Below are positions 32,726-41,958 of a DNA stretch of 64,000 nt, in pieces (within the stretch, counting starts at the first letter, position 1; every line of letters begins with the position of its first letter). Both the position numbers and the translations under genes were made by a program. Origin of the DNA: Mesobacillus persicus (GTDB lineage Bacteria > Bacillota > Bacilli > Bacillales > Cytobacillaceae); the NCBI RefSeq assembly GCF_900109925.1, contig NZ_FOBW01000007.1, forward strand, positions 1-64,000. Direction: 5' to 3'. The notes below the pieces were generated by a model. The model ran no database searches and was not told where the DNA came from. It saw nothing but the letters and a program-made list of their open reading frames with translations.

Positions 32726-34183
32726 ATGAGTTTATTTGATCATAAGGTTTCAGACCTGCATGAACTATTACATAAAAAAGAAATCACGGTCTCTGATCTT
32801 GTTGATACATCCTTTAACCGGATTGATGAAGTTGATGGTAAGGTCCAGGCGTTTTTAACATTAAACGAAGAACAGGCTCGTGCGAAGGCAAAAATATTGG
32901 ATGAGAAAATTGGACAAGCCAATTTGGAAAGTTTGTTATTTGGTATGCCAATTGGAATTAAAGACAATATCGTCACGAAAAACTTACGGACGACTTGCGC
33001 AAGTAAAATTCTTGAAAACTTTGATCCTATTTACGATGCAACGGTTATGGGGAAACTGCACCAGGCAGACACGGTTACTATCGGCAAATTAAATATGGAT
33101 GAGTTTGCGATGGGGTCATCCACAGAAAACTCAGGTTTCAAAGATACCCGGAATCCATGGAATCTTGATACCGTTCCTGGTGGATCGTCCGGGGGTTCAG
33201 CAGCTTCGGTCGCTGCAGGTGAAGTGTTGTTCTCCTTAGGGTCTGATACAGGGGGCTCAATTCGACAGCCAGCATCGTTTTGTGGAGTTGTTGGAATGAA
33301 GCCAACTTACGGTCTTGTTTCACGCTTCGGGTTGGTTGCATTTGCATCATCCCTTGATCAAATTGGCCCGGTTACAAGAACAGTTGAAGATAATGCTTAT
33401 CTATTAAAAGCCATTGCCGGCCATGATGAAATGGATTCAACTTCGGCAAATGTTACTGTTCCAGACTATGTGAGTGCTTTGACAGGCGATATAAAAGGAA
33501 TGAGAATTGCGGTTCCAAAAGAGTATATTGGTGAGGGTGTAGATGAAGCCGTTAAACAGTCTGTTTTCGATTCATTAAAGGTACTCGAGAAACTAGGGGC
33601 TACTTGGGAAGAAGTCTCATTGCCTCATTCAAAATATGCTTTGGCAACCTATTATCTTTTGTCCTCATCGGAAGCTTCAGCAAATCTCTCCCGTTTTGAT
33701 GGAGTACGCTACGGCTACCGAGCCTCAGATGCTCAGAACTTATTAGATATGTATAAGAAGACCCGTGCAGAAGGCTTCGGAGAAGAAGTGAAGCGACGAA
33801 TCATGCTTGGCACATTCGCGTTAAGCTCGGGTTACTATGATGCTTATTATAAGAAGGCACAAAAGGTCCGTACTTTAATCAAGAAAGATTTTGAGGATAT
33901 CTTTGAAAATTATGATGTCATCATCGGACCAACTACTCCAACACCTGCGTTTAAAATTGGAGAAAACCTTGCTGATCCAATGACCATGTATGTGAACGAC
34001 ATTTTAACCATTCCAGTTAATCTTGCAGGTGTCCCAGGGATCTCAGTGCCTTGTGGATTTACTAATGGTCTTCCGCTAGGACTACAAATCATTGGTAAGC
34101 ATTTTGACGAAAGTTCAGTCTATAAAGTTGCCCATGCTTTTGAACAAGCAACCGACTTTCATAAACAAAAACCACAATTGTAA
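32726..34183 (+). CDS. gatA: Asp/Glu-tRNA amidotransferase subunit A
   Basis: A 485-residue amidase-signature enzyme that takes ammonia from glutamine to amidate Glu-tRNA(Gln) or Asp-tRNA(Asn). The Ser-cisSer-Lys site is visible: lysine in [10 protein letters not shown], the cis serine and nucleophile in [15 protein letters not shown] and [22 protein letters not shown] precedes the ATG. The gene is 12 bases after gatC. Confidence 0.97.
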   Translation: MSLFDHKVSDLHELLHKKEITVSDLVDTSFNRIDEVDGKVQAFLTLNEEQARAKAKILDEKIGQANLESLLFGMPIGIKDNIVTKNLRTTCASKILENFDPIYDATVMGKLHQADTVTIGKLNMDEFAMGSSTENSGFKDTRNPWNLDTVPGGSSGGSAASVAAGEVLFSLGSDTGGSIRQPASFCGVVGMKPTYGLVSRFGLVAFASSLDQIGPVTRTVEDNAYLLKAIAGHDEMDSTSANVTVPDYVSALTGDIKGMRIAVPKEYIGEGVDEAVKQSVFDSLKVLEKLGATWEEVSLPHSKYALATYYLLSSSEASANLSRFDGVRYGYRASDAQNLLDMYKKTRAEGFGEEVKRRIMLGTFALSSGYYDAYYKKAQKVRTLIKKDFEDIFENYDVIIGPTTPTPAFKIGENLADPMTMYVNDILTIPVNLAGVPGISVPCGFTNGLPLGLQIIGKHFDESSVYKVAHAFEQATDFHKQKPQL

Positions 34184-34196
34184 GGGGTGAGAATCA

Positions 34197-35624
34197 ATGG
34201 AATTTGAAACGGTTATTGGACTTGAAGTCCATGTTGAATTAAAAACAGACTCGAAGATCTTTTCAAGCAGTCCAAACCATTTCGGGGCGAGCCCGAATAC
34301 AAATACGACGGTTATTGACCTTGGATACCCTGGCGTTTTACCAGTCGTCAATAAAAAAGCCGTGGATTATGCAATGAAAGCCTGTATGGCGCTCAATTGC
34401 GAAGTTGCAACCGAAACAAAATTTGATCGGAAGAATTATTTTTATCCAGACAATCCAAAGGCATATCAGATTTCACAGTTTGATAAACCTATTGGGGAGC
34501 ATGGTTGGGTTGAAATTGAAGTGAACGGTGTGAAAAAGAAAATTGGGATTACCCGTATCCATATGGAAGAGGATGCAGGAAAACTAACACATGGAAATGG
34601 CTATTCTTTAGTGGATTATAACCGCCAAGGAACACCGCTCGTAGAGATAGTATCTGAGCCAGATATACGTTCCCCTGAAGAAGCGTATGCGTACCTTGAA
34701 AAATTAAAATCCATCATTCAATATACAGGTGTGTCGGATTGTAAAATGGAAGAAGGTTCATTAAGATGTGATGCCAACATCTCCCTTCGCCCAGTAGGTC
34801 AAGAGGAGTTTGGGACTAAGACCGAACTGAAGAATCTTAATTCATTCAACTTTGTGCGTAAAGGATTAGAATATGAAGAAAAGCGTCAAGCAGAAGTTCT
34901 TCGTGCGGGTGGAAAGATTGAACAAGAAACACGGCGCTTTGATGAGGCAACGAGCACGACTCTCCTCATGCGCGTGAAAGAGGGCTCTGATGATTATCGT
35001 TACTTCCCTGAGCCAGATTTAACAGATCTTTATATTGATGAAGAGTGGAAAGCAAGGATTCGCGCAGAGATTCCAGAGCTTCCAGATGCCCGTAAAAAAC
35101 GCTATATTGAGGAACTTGGACTTCCTTCCTATGACGCCAATGTTCTTACAGTCACCAAGGAAATGTCTGACTTCTTTGAAGCGGTCGTCGCAGCTGGTGC
35201 GGAGGCGAAACAAGCCTCAAACTGGGTAATGGGGGATGTTTCGGGCTATTTAAATTCAGAAGGCAAAGAACTGCATGATGTTCCGTTAACACCTGAAGGG
35301 TTAGCTGGAATGATCAAGTTAATTGCAAACGGCACGATTTCTTCTAAGATTGCTAAGACTGTTTTTAAGGAATTGATTGAAAACGGTGGCGATGCAGAAA
35401 CGATTGTTAAGGAAAAAGGTCTTGTTCAGATTTCAGATGAAGGCGAACTTACGAAAATCATCAACGAAATCATCGATGCCAATCCAAAGCCGCTAGAAGA
35501 TTTTAAAGGTGGAAACGACAAGGCAAAAGGCTTCTTCGTCGGTCAAATCATGAAAGCGACGAAAGGTCAAGCAAACCCACCACTTGTAAACAAGCTATTA
35601 GTGGAAGAATTAAATAAAAGATAG
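34197..35624 (+). CDS. gatB: Asp/Glu-tRNA amidotransferase subunit B
   Basis: A 475-residue subunit that binds the mischarged tRNA and activates its carboxyl group with ATP. The start [14 protein letters not shown], the segment [18 protein letters not shown] and [15 protein letters not shown] mark the catalytic cradle; the C-terminal tail (about 415-475) is the YqeY-like domain. AAGGGGTGAG lies before the ATG. It closes the gatCAB operon. Confidence 0.97.
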   Translation: MEFETVIGLEVHVELKTDSKIFSSSPNHFGASPNTNTTVIDLGYPGVLPVVNKKAVDYAMKACMALNCEVATETKFDRKNYFYPDNPKAYQISQFDKPIGEHGWVEIEVNGVKKKIGITRIHMEEDAGKLTHGNGYSLVDYNRQGTPLVEIVSEPDIRSPEEAYAYLEKLKSIIQYTGVSDCKMEEGSLRCDANISLRPVGQEEFGTKTELKNLNSFNFVRKGLEYEEKRQAEVLRAGGKIEQETRRFDEATSTTLLMRVKEGSDDYRYFPEPDLTDLYIDEEWKARIRAEIPELPDARKKRYIEELGLPSYDANVLTVTKEMSDFFEAVVAAGAEAKQASNWVMGDVSGYLNSEGKELHDVPLTPEGLAGMIKLIANGTISSKIAKTVFKELIENGGDAETIVKEKGLVQISDEGELTKIINEIIDANPKPLEDFKGGNDKAKGFFVGQIMKATKGQANPPLVNKLLVEELNKR

Positions 35625-35633
35625 TAAACACAG

Positions 35634-35662
35634 AAGTTGGCGATATTCGCCAACTTTTTTTA
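35634..35662 (+). terminator. gatCAB terminator
   Basis: AAGTTGGCGA pairs perfectly with TCGCCAACTT around TAT and runs into seven T. Confidence 0.92.
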
Positions 35663-35825
35663 TTTCATCATTTATATCGACATAAATTTCCCGGGAAAAA
35701 GGGTTAATTTCGACAATGTTGGGGTGCAAGAGAATCGGTTTAGGCGGATACCTCTAGGTCTAAGAATAACCATTTTAGAGGAGGAAATATGGATAAAGCC
35801 TAATGTTATAAGGAGGTAAACAAAC

Positions 35826-35844
35826 GATAATGATTATCAATATC
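35826..35844 (+). promoter_or_regulatory. Fur box upstream of pfeT
   Basis: GATAATGATTATCAATATC matches the 19-base Fur consensus GATAATGATTATCATTATC at 18 positions. It lies about 200 bases before the P-type ATPase start. In B. subtilis pfeT, Fur acts as an activator from an upstream site, which this arrangement would fit. Confidence 0.75.
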
Positions 35845-35860
35845 TGTAATGATTACTAAA

Positions 35861-35875
35861 TTATAATAATTATTG
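35861..35875 (+). promoter_or_regulatory. PerR-like box upstream of pfeT
   Basis: TTATAATAATTATTG matches 12 of 14 fixed positions of TTATAATNATTATAA. Fur and PerR boxes are closely related, so which protein binds cannot be told from sequence alone. Confidence 0.5.
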
Positions 35876-35954
35876 TTTATTGTTTCCCCATGTGTTAATA
35901 TAAATATACAAAGCTTGTAATACAGTTCGTTCACATTATTATGTAGCGAATGAA

Positions 35955-36026
35955 TATAATAAAAAAAGAAAATTTTGAGGTAATAATCATTCTCAATTAC
36001 ATTCGTTAAAATGAGAATAATACTCA
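35955..36026 (+). promoter_or_regulatory. possible pfeT core promoter with two further Fur/PerR-like boxes
   Basis: TATAAT at 35955-35960 is a candidate -10, without a clear -35. TAATAATCATTCTCA (35981-35995) and TGAGAATAATACTCA (36012-36026) match the Fur 7-1-7 pattern at 12 and 11 of 14 positions. If the -10 is right, they lie just after the start point, a repressing position. Confidence 0.45.
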
Positions 36027-36046
36027 GAAGAGTAGGAGGAACCTTC

Positions 36047-37963
36047 ATGCTTGCAGAAACCAAATCCCTACGCGAAACAGCAAATGTAGAAGCTGATTGG
36101 CTTGAAAAAGTTAAACCCCATCTCGAACTAGGGGCCGCGTTATTTAGTGGCTTACTAATCCTAATTGGATGGCTACTAACAAAGGCTGACCTTGCAACAG
36201 CAGCTATTGTCATATACTTAGCAGCATATGTAATCGGTGGATTTGCTAAAGCGAAGGAAGGCATTGAGGAAACGATTGCTAATAAAGAATTAAATGTTGA
36301 GATGCTAATGATTTTAGCAGCAATTGGATCGGCGATCATCGGGTATTGGACAGAAGGTGCTATCTTAATTTTTATCTTTGCGTTAAGTGGTGCGCTAGAA
36401 ACCTATACCATGAACAAAAGTCATAAAGAAATTTCTGCTTTAATGAATTTACAGCCAGAAGAAGCACTTCGAGTGAATAATGGGTTAGAAGAGGTTGTAC
36501 CTGTAGCCTCACTGATCGTTGGAGATAAAATTCTAGTAAAACCAGGAGAGCGTGTCCCGTCAGATGGAAAAATCATTGAAGGGCAAACAAATCTCGATGA
36601 GGCAGCAATTACAGGTGAATCCATACCTGTTAGTAAGACCTTAAATGATGAGGTGTTTGCAGGAACTGTGAATCTGCGCGGAACGATTACCTTAGAGATC
36701 ACAAAGCCAAACAATGAAACCTTATTTCAAAAAATCATTACTCTTGTACAATCTGCTCAAAGTGAAAAATCCCCATCTCAACAATTCATTGAGAAATTCG
36801 AAGGGAAATATGTAAAAACGGTCTTAATTGTGGTTGTTCTTATGATGTTTCTTCCGCACTTCGCACTTGGTTGGAGTTGGCAGGAAACCTTTTACCGTGC
36901 AATGATTTTATTAGTTGTTGCCTCCCCTTGTGCCCTTGTGGCTTCGATCATGCCAGCGACATTATCCGCGATTTCAAACGGGGCCCGTCATGGGATTCTA
37001 TTTAAGGGTGGAGTCCATCTTGAGAATCTCGGAAACTTAAAAGCTATTGCCTTTGATAAAACAGGGACCTTAACAAAAGGAAAGCCTGAAGTGACGGACG
37101 TAGTTTTTCGAGAAGACTTGCCTGCAGATGTATTGATTAGCCATGTAGCTTCAATTGAAAAGTTCTCGAATCATCCGCTTGCATCAGCAATTGTCAACTA
37201 TGCGAATTCAAAAGGAAATGAACTCACAAAACCAGAAAATATGGAAGACATAGCAGGATACGGGGTTCAAGCTACTATTAATGGTGTTGAGTGGAAGGTA
37301 GGGAAAGCGGACTTTGTTGGACGAAAAGAGGCAGAAGAATTTCAGAATGGTGTGGCTTTAAGCCTTGCTGAACAGGGAAAAACAGTAGTGTTTGCCCGGG
37401 ACGAACAGGGGATCGCAGGGGTGTTAGCCCTGAAGGATACTGTCCGTGAAGAGACGATAAAGGCGATTCAAGCGTTGAAAAGGGAAGGAATACACACCAT
37501 CATGCTCACCGGTGACAGCAATAAAACAGCGACGGCGATTGCTGCTGAAAGTGGAATCGATACCTACATTGCTGAATGCCTGCCTGAAACGAAAGTAGAT
37601 GAAATGAAAAAGTTAAAAGAGAAATTCGGCACCGTTGCAATGGTCGGGGATGGAATCAATGATGCACCAGCCTTAGCAACTGCATCTGTCGGAATTGCAA
37701 TGGGTGAGGGCACGGATGTAGCATTAGAAACGGCTGATGTTGTGCTAATGAAAAATGATCTACCAAGAATTGCAGAAGCCGTTAAGTTATCGAAAAAAAT
37801 GAACAGAATCATTAAGCAGAACATCATTTTCTCAATTGTGGTAATTACCATTTTAATTGCTTCTAACTTCATGCAATCCCTTGCTTTGCCATTAGGGGTA
37901 ATTGGCCATGAGGGAAGTACAATACTGGTCATCTTGAATGGATTACGATTGTTGCGATTGTAA
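36047..37963 (+). CDS. pfeT: P1B-4-type metal efflux ATPase, PfeT/ZosA-like
   Basis: A 638-residue heavy-metal P-type ATPase without an N-terminal metal-binding domain. The actuator TGES, the phosphorylation site AFDKTGTLTKGKPE, the SNHPLASAI nucleotide motif and VGDGINDAPALA are intact. The membrane metal site is SPC (VVASPCALV), and the last helix has GHEGSTILVILNG; SPC with HEGxT defines the P1B-4 class, which exports Fe(II) or Co(II), rather than CPC cadmium or copper pumps. The ATG at 36047 follows AGGAGG; the upstream in-frame ATG at 36011 lies within a regulator box. The Fur/PerR boxes support iron efflux. A cadmium label would be less well founded. Confidence 0.82.
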   Translation: MLAETKSLRETANVEADWLEKVKPHLELGAALFSGLLILIGWLLTKADLATAAIVIYLAAYVIGGFAKAKEGIEETIANKELNVEMLMILAAIGSAIIGYWTEGAILIFIFALSGALETYTMNKSHKEISALMNLQPEEALRVNNGLEEVVPVASLIVGDKILVKPGERVPSDGKIIEGQTNLDEAAITGESIPVSKTLNDEVFAGTVNLRGTITLEITKPNNETLFQKIITLVQSAQSEKSPSQQFIEKFEGKYVKTVLIVVVLMMFLPHFALGWSWQETFYRAMILLVVASPCALVASIMPATLSAISNGARHGILFKGGVHLENLGNLKAIAFDKTGTLTKGKPEVTDVVFREDLPADVLISHVASIEKFSNHPLASAIVNYANSKGNELTKPENMEDIAGYGVQATINGVEWKVGKADFVGRKEAEEFQNGVALSLAEQGKTVVFARDEQGIAGVLALKDTVREETIKAIQALKREGIHTIMLTGDSNKTATAIAAESGIDTYIAECLPETKVDEMKKLKEKFGTVAMVGDGINDAPALATASVGIAMGEGTDVALETADVVLMKNDLPRIAEAVKLSKKMNRIIKQNIIFSIVVITILIASNFMQSLALPLGVIGHEGSTILVILNGLRLLRL

Positions 37964-37970
37964 AAAAGTG

Positions 37971-37994
37971 AACGGCAGCCTTTGCTGCCGTTTT
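37971..37994 (+). terminator. pfeT terminator
   Basis: AACGGCAGC pairs perfectly with GCTGCCGTT, followed by TTT. The 37995-38254 stretch that follows holds no supported gene. Confidence 0.8.
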
Positions 37995-38254
37995 AGTTTG
38001 ACCGTGGGTCTGTAAACGTTGATACATCAAGGGCATTTTAATCAAACATTTGATTAACAAGGATAATAGGATTGATATTGAAATAATAATTAGTATTGCC
38101 TCTTCTAAAGATAAATTCTGCATATACTATTTAACGGGTTCTTTATAAAGTGCTGAGTTCTGTAGGATTAAGATTCAAAATTGCTTAATAGGTAGGATTT
38201 AGGATATGATTGTATGGGTAGATTCTAATATAAATCAATTTAGGATGATGGGAT

Positions 38255-39196
38255 ATGAAGAGAGCAAGAATTATATATAATCCTACATCGGGGCGGGAAA
38301 TTTTCAAAAAAAGCTTGCCGGATGTCTTAATGAAGCTCGAAGCAGCAGGCTATGAGGCTTCTTGCCATGCAACTACCGGTGCAGGTGATGCTACGAAAGC
38401 TGCTCGGATAGCGGTGGAACGGCGTTATGATTTAGTCATCGCTGCTGGAGGAGATGGAACCATCAATGAAGTGGTCAATGGGATTGCCAAACAGGAGCAT
38501 CGGCCAAAAATAGGGGTCATTCCGACTGGGACAACCAATGACTTTGCACGTGCCCTACATATTCCTAGGGACATTGATACAGCTGTTGATATCATTCTAA
38601 AAGGTGATAGCATACCGGTGGATGTTGGGCGAGTGAATGATAAATACTTTATCAATATTGCTGGTGGAGGCAGGTTAACTGAGTTAACCTATGATGTTCC
38701 GATCAAATTGAAAACGATGCTGGGTCAACTAGCTTATTACTTAAAAGGAATAGAAATGCTCCCATCCATCCGAGCAACAGAAGTAACCATTGAATACGAT
38801 GGGAAGCTTTATGAGGGTGAAGTTATGTTATTCCTAATAGGGTTAACCAACTCTGTTGGAGGTTTTGAAAAACTTGCCCCTAATGCTTCGATTAATGATG
38901 GGATGTTTTCGTTATTAATTTTAAAGAAGACTAACCTTGCCGATTTTATTCGGATTGCGTCTCTTGCCCTGAGAGGTGAGCACCTCAATGATTCAAAGGT
39001 GATCTATACGAAAGCCAATCGTATTCGAGTAAAATCACAAGATCGCCTTCAGCTTAATCTTGATGGAGAATATGGCGGGGACATGCCTGCAGAATTCGAA
39101 AATCTTTACCGTCATATTGAGGTATTTGTACCGCTAGATAAAATACGTCCGGAAGATCGTCCGGAATCCCTAGGGGACACTGCGAAGGAAGAATAA
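38255..39196 (+). CDS. dgkB: diacylglycerol kinase
   Basis: A 313-residue soluble lipid kinase of the DagK_cat family that phosphorylates diacylglycerol released during lipoteichoic acid synthesis, returning it to phospholipid. The catalytic motif AAGGDGTINEVVNGIA (about residues 65-80) and GVIPTGTTNDFARAL are diagnostic. It matches B. subtilis DgkB (YerQ), also found after gatB. GGATGATGGGAT precedes the ATG. A terminator follows. Confidence 0.93.
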   Translation: MKRARIIYNPTSGREIFKKSLPDVLMKLEAAGYEASCHATTGAGDATKAARIAVERRYDLVIAAGGDGTINEVVNGIAKQEHRPKIGVIPTGTTNDFARALHIPRDIDTAVDIILKGDSIPVDVGRVNDKYFINIAGGGRLTELTYDVPIKLKTMLGQLAYYLKGIEMLPSIRATEVTIEYDGKLYEGEVMLFLIGLTNSVGGFEKLAPNASINDGMFSLLILKKTNLADFIRIASLALRGEHLNDSKVIYTKANRIRVKSQDRLQLNLDGEYGGDMPAEFENLYRHIEVFVPLDKIRPEDRPESLGDTAKEE

Positions 39197-39200
39197 CATC

Positions 39201-39229
39201 GAGCCGCTCCTATATGGTGCGGTTTTTTT
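39201..39229 (+). terminator. dgkB terminator
   Basis: CCGCTCC and GGTGCGG pair, with one mismatch, and a seven-T run follows. Confidence 0.78.
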
Positions 39230-39385
39230 ATAAGACTCTTTTACAAGACCCACTTTGTTGCTTAGTGATTTAGATAACTTGGAAGCTTTGTGGGTGAAAA
39301 TTGTTTACTAAACCTGTATTCTTGATAATACGAGTAAGGCGTGAAAATAATACCAAAACTAGGGAGTAAGATTGGAGGAGCCAAG

Positions 39386-39937
39386 TTGGACAAAAAAGCA
39401 TTAATCAATATTGATTATACGTATGATTTTGTTGCCGATGATGGTGCACTGACTTGCGGGGAACCTGGTCAAGCAATCGAGGCAAGAGTAACTTCGCTAA
39501 CGAAGGAATTCACAGCAAACGGCGACTACGTTGTGTTTGCCATCGATGTCCATGATGCTGGGGATGAGTACCACCCTGAAACGAAGCTTTATCCAGCGCA
39601 TAACATCCGCGGGACAAAAGGCCGTGAACTATTTGGAAGCTTAAATCAAGTGTATAAAGATAGTGCCGAACTTGATCATGTGTATTATTTAGATAAAACC
39701 CGTTACTCTGCTTTTGCTGGAACAGACTTAGAAATTAAGTTACGAGAACGAGGAATCACAGAGGTACATTTAATCGGAGTCTGTACAGATATTTGCGTCT
39801 TACATACAGCTGTTGATGCTTATAATCTAGGCTTTAAAATTGTTGTTTACAAGGATGCCGTTGCTTCATTTAACATGGCCGGTCATGATTGGGCTCTAGG
39901 GCATTTTGAGAGTGCAATGGGGGCAATTGTAAAATAA
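39386..39937 (+). CDS. pncA: nicotinamidase
   Basis: A 183-residue isochorismatase-fold hydrolase converting nicotinamide to nicotinate. The first motif is LINIDYTYDFV with the catalytic aspartate, the lysine is in DKTRYSAFAGTDL, and the nucleophile is in GVCTDICVLHTAVDA. The start is TTG at 39386, eight bases after GGAGGAG; the upstream in-frame ATG would give a 15-residue extension not seen in B. subtilis PncA (YueJ). It pairs with the next gene in NAD salvage. Confidence 0.92.
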   Translation: MDKKALINIDYTYDFVADDGALTCGEPGQAIEARVTSLTKEFTANGDYVVFAIDVHDAGDEYHPETKLYPAHNIRGTKGRELFGSLNQVYKDSAELDHVYYLDKTRYSAFAGTDLEIKLRERGITEVHLIGVCTDICVLHTAVDAYNLGFKIVVYKDAVASFNMAGHDWALGHFESAMGAIVK

Positions 39938-39990
39938 ACCTTCTACTGAGGGAAAGCTAAAGTTACGCGGAAAATTCGGAGGGAGTATCA

Positions 39991-41457
39991 ATGGCAACTA
40001 AATACAGTGATGATAGTTTTTTGATCCATACAGATTTATATCAAATTAATATGATGGAGACCTATTGGCGCGATGGGGTGCATAACCGTAGAGCAGTCTT
40101 TGAGTTGTTTTTTCGGAAACTTCCATTTGGTAATGGCTATGCGGTATATGCTGGCCTTGAACGAGCGATTCAAATTTTAAAGAATTTTAAGTTCACCGAA
40201 GATGATATCGAATATTTGCGGACGGAAGGTGGCTTTCAGGAAGATTTCCTAAGTTATTTATCTAAATTGCGGTTTACAGGGAATATCCGTTCTATGAAGG
40301 AAGGCGAGGTCGTCTTTGCCGGAGAGCCATTAGTCCGAGTAGAAGCACCACTTGCTGAAGCCCAGTTAATTGAAACAGTTCTTTTAAATATTATTAACTA
40401 TCAAACACTAATCGCAACAAAGGCTGCACGGATAAAAAATGTCATTTTAAACGAGTCGGCATTGGAATTTGGTTCACGCCGAGCACAAGAGTTAGATGCG
40501 GCGGTTTGGGGTACCCGCGCAGCATATATTGCTGGATTTGACGCAACTAGCAATGTACGCGCTGGAAAGTTATTTGGTATTCCCATTTCCGGTACGCATG
40601 CCCATTCAATGGTACAGGCCTACCGTGATGAATATGTGGCGTTTCGTAAGTATGCTGAAACACATAAGGATTGCGTCTTTTTAGTTGATACATATAATAC
40701 GCTAATGTCAGGTGTCCCGAATGCCATTCGGGTGGCACGAGAGTTTGGCGATAAAATTAATTTTATTGGGATTCGGTTAGATAGTGGCGACCTAGCCTAT
40801 TTGTCTAAGGAAGCAAGAAGAATGTTGGATGAGGCTGGTTTTCGGGATGCGAAAGTAGTTGCATCTAGTGACCTTGATGAATACACCATCATGAATTTAA
40901 AAGCTCAAGGGGCAAAAATTGATGTTTGGGGTATTGGAACAAAGCTAATCACCGCTTTTGAACAGCCGGCACTCGGCGCTGTTTATAAGGTAGTCTCAAT
41001 CGAAGATGAACATGGTCAAATGAATGATACGATTAAAATCTCCTCCAATCCTGAAAAAGTAACAACTCCTGGGTTGAAAAAGGTGTATCGCATCATCAAT
41101 GGAACAAATGGAATGTCTGAGGGGGATTATATCGCCCTTGAGGAAGAGAATCCTCAGGAAGAAGACCGCCTAAAGATGTTTCATCCTACCCATACGTATA
41201 TAAGTAAGTTTGTCACTGACTTTGAAGCTAGAGATCTTCACCATGATATTTATGTAGATGGACAGCTTGTCTATGAGCTTCCGGAGCTGAAAGATATTAG
41301 AGAATATTCAAAGGCTTCCCTGGGTTTATTATGGGATGAATATAAACGCTCCTTGAATCCAGAGGAATACCCAGTCGACCTCAGCGTCAAGTGCTGGGAT
41401 AATAAAATGCGTAATATTGAGGAAGTCAGACAGAAAGTAAAGGCGCTAAAGGAGTAA
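39991..41457 (+). CDS. pncB: nicotinate phosphoribosyltransferase
   Basis: A 488-residue enzyme joining nicotinate to PRPP, giving nicotinate mononucleotide. The start THTDLYQINM-type motif (here IHTDLYQINMMETYW), the EFGSRRAQELDAA segment with its PRPP loop, SGTHAHSMVQA with the catalytic histidine, and GIRLDSGDLAYL are all typical. CGGAGGGAG precedes the ATG. It is 53 bases after pncA and probably in one transcript, as yueJ-yueK in B. subtilis. Confidence 0.95.
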   Translation: MATKYSDDSFLIHTDLYQINMMETYWRDGVHNRRAVFELFFRKLPFGNGYAVYAGLERAIQILKNFKFTEDDIEYLRTEGGFQEDFLSYLSKLRFTGNIRSMKEGEVVFAGEPLVRVEAPLAEAQLIETVLLNIINYQTLIATKAARIKNVILNESALEFGSRRAQELDAAVWGTRAAYIAGFDATSNVRAGKLFGIPISGTHAHSMVQAYRDEYVAFRKYAETHKDCVFLVDTYNTLMSGVPNAIRVAREFGDKINFIGIRLDSGDLAYLSKEARRMLDEAGFRDAKVVASSDLDEYTIMNLKAQGAKIDVWGIGTKLITAFEQPALGAVYKVVSIEDEHGQMNDTIKISSNPEKVTTPGLKKVYRIINGTNGMSEGDYIALEEENPQEEDRLKMFHPTHTYISKFVTDFEARDLHHDIYVDGQLVYELPELKDIREYSKASLGLLWDEYKRSLNPEEYPVDLSVKCWDNKMRNIEEVRQKVKALKE

Positions 41458-41520
41458 AGGCTTCTCCATAATCTGATTTAACCGGTTGATATCTTAATTG
41501 AGTAACTAGCGAAAATAAAA

Positions 41521-41706
41521 TAAGCGGAGAATTTCCGCTTAAATGAAGAATAGAGTTCGTTTCGGTGGATATAAGCGGAGGTTTTCCGACTAAACAGATA
41601 AAAACCTCCCATTTTCACAAATTCCAAGTTAATAGTCGGAAATTCTCCGTTTATTTATGTGCTTTTTCGATGCTACCCTTAATTAGGCGGAATTTTTCCG
41701 TCTATT
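41521..41706. repeat. cluster of four related palindromes
   Basis: Units at 41521-41541, 41572-41593, 41632-41654 and 41683-41706 each combine an (A/G)GCGGA or GTCGGA arm with a matching TCCG arm, for example TAAGCGGAG...TCCGCTTA. Starts are spaced 51, 60 and 51 bases. The whole 41458-41746 stretch has no credible gene. They may act as protein sites, RNA hairpins in the pncB 3' region, or repeats of no function. Confidence 0.75.
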
Positions 41707-41746
41707 ATAGTCAAGTTCCGAAAAGGCAAGTAGGAATAACGATAAA

Positions 41747-41788
41747 AGCAGGGCAAATTCCAATTAAATGTGGGTGCCCTGCTTTTTC
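41747..41788 (+). terminator. terminator after the palindrome cluster
   Basis: AGCAGGGCA (41747-41755) pairs perfectly with TGCCCTGCT (41775-41783), and T residues follow. It is the first clear terminator after pncAB. Confidence 0.85.
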
Positions 41789-41958
41789 TTTTGTGAATAG
41801 CGGTACCTTCTTCCTATGCACATCTAAGGTGAACCCATTAAATGGGGGTTATGGGACTTTCTTTTAAAAGTATAGAAACAACGATTCTAAAAACATGTTA
41901 AAATGAAACCGTACATTCCCCACAACTCATTCCTCAATAAAGAAAGGAGCCTATCATC

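Noticed and set aside
35637-35819. 60-residue frame between gatB and pfeT
   Set aside because: It begins in the gatCAB terminator, has no good ribosome binding site and shows no recognisable protein pattern.
37929-38123. 64-residue minus-strand frame with a hydrophobic start
   Set aside because: No ribosome binding site, and it reads through the pfeT terminator and into pfeT. A short membrane peptide cannot be excluded but is not supported.
39249-39294. ACCCAC/GTGGGT inverted repeat before pncA, considered as an NAD-repressor site
   Set aside because: Only six bases pair and the arms are 34 bases apart; no match to a known operator could be claimed.
41521-41706. Short spaced palindromes considered as a CRISPR array
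   Set aside because: Units are diverged palindromes, spacers are irregular and AT-rich, and no cas gene is in the window.
41565-41867. 100-residue frame after pncB
   Set aside because: It is made from the palindrome cluster and a terminator, with no protein-like pattern.
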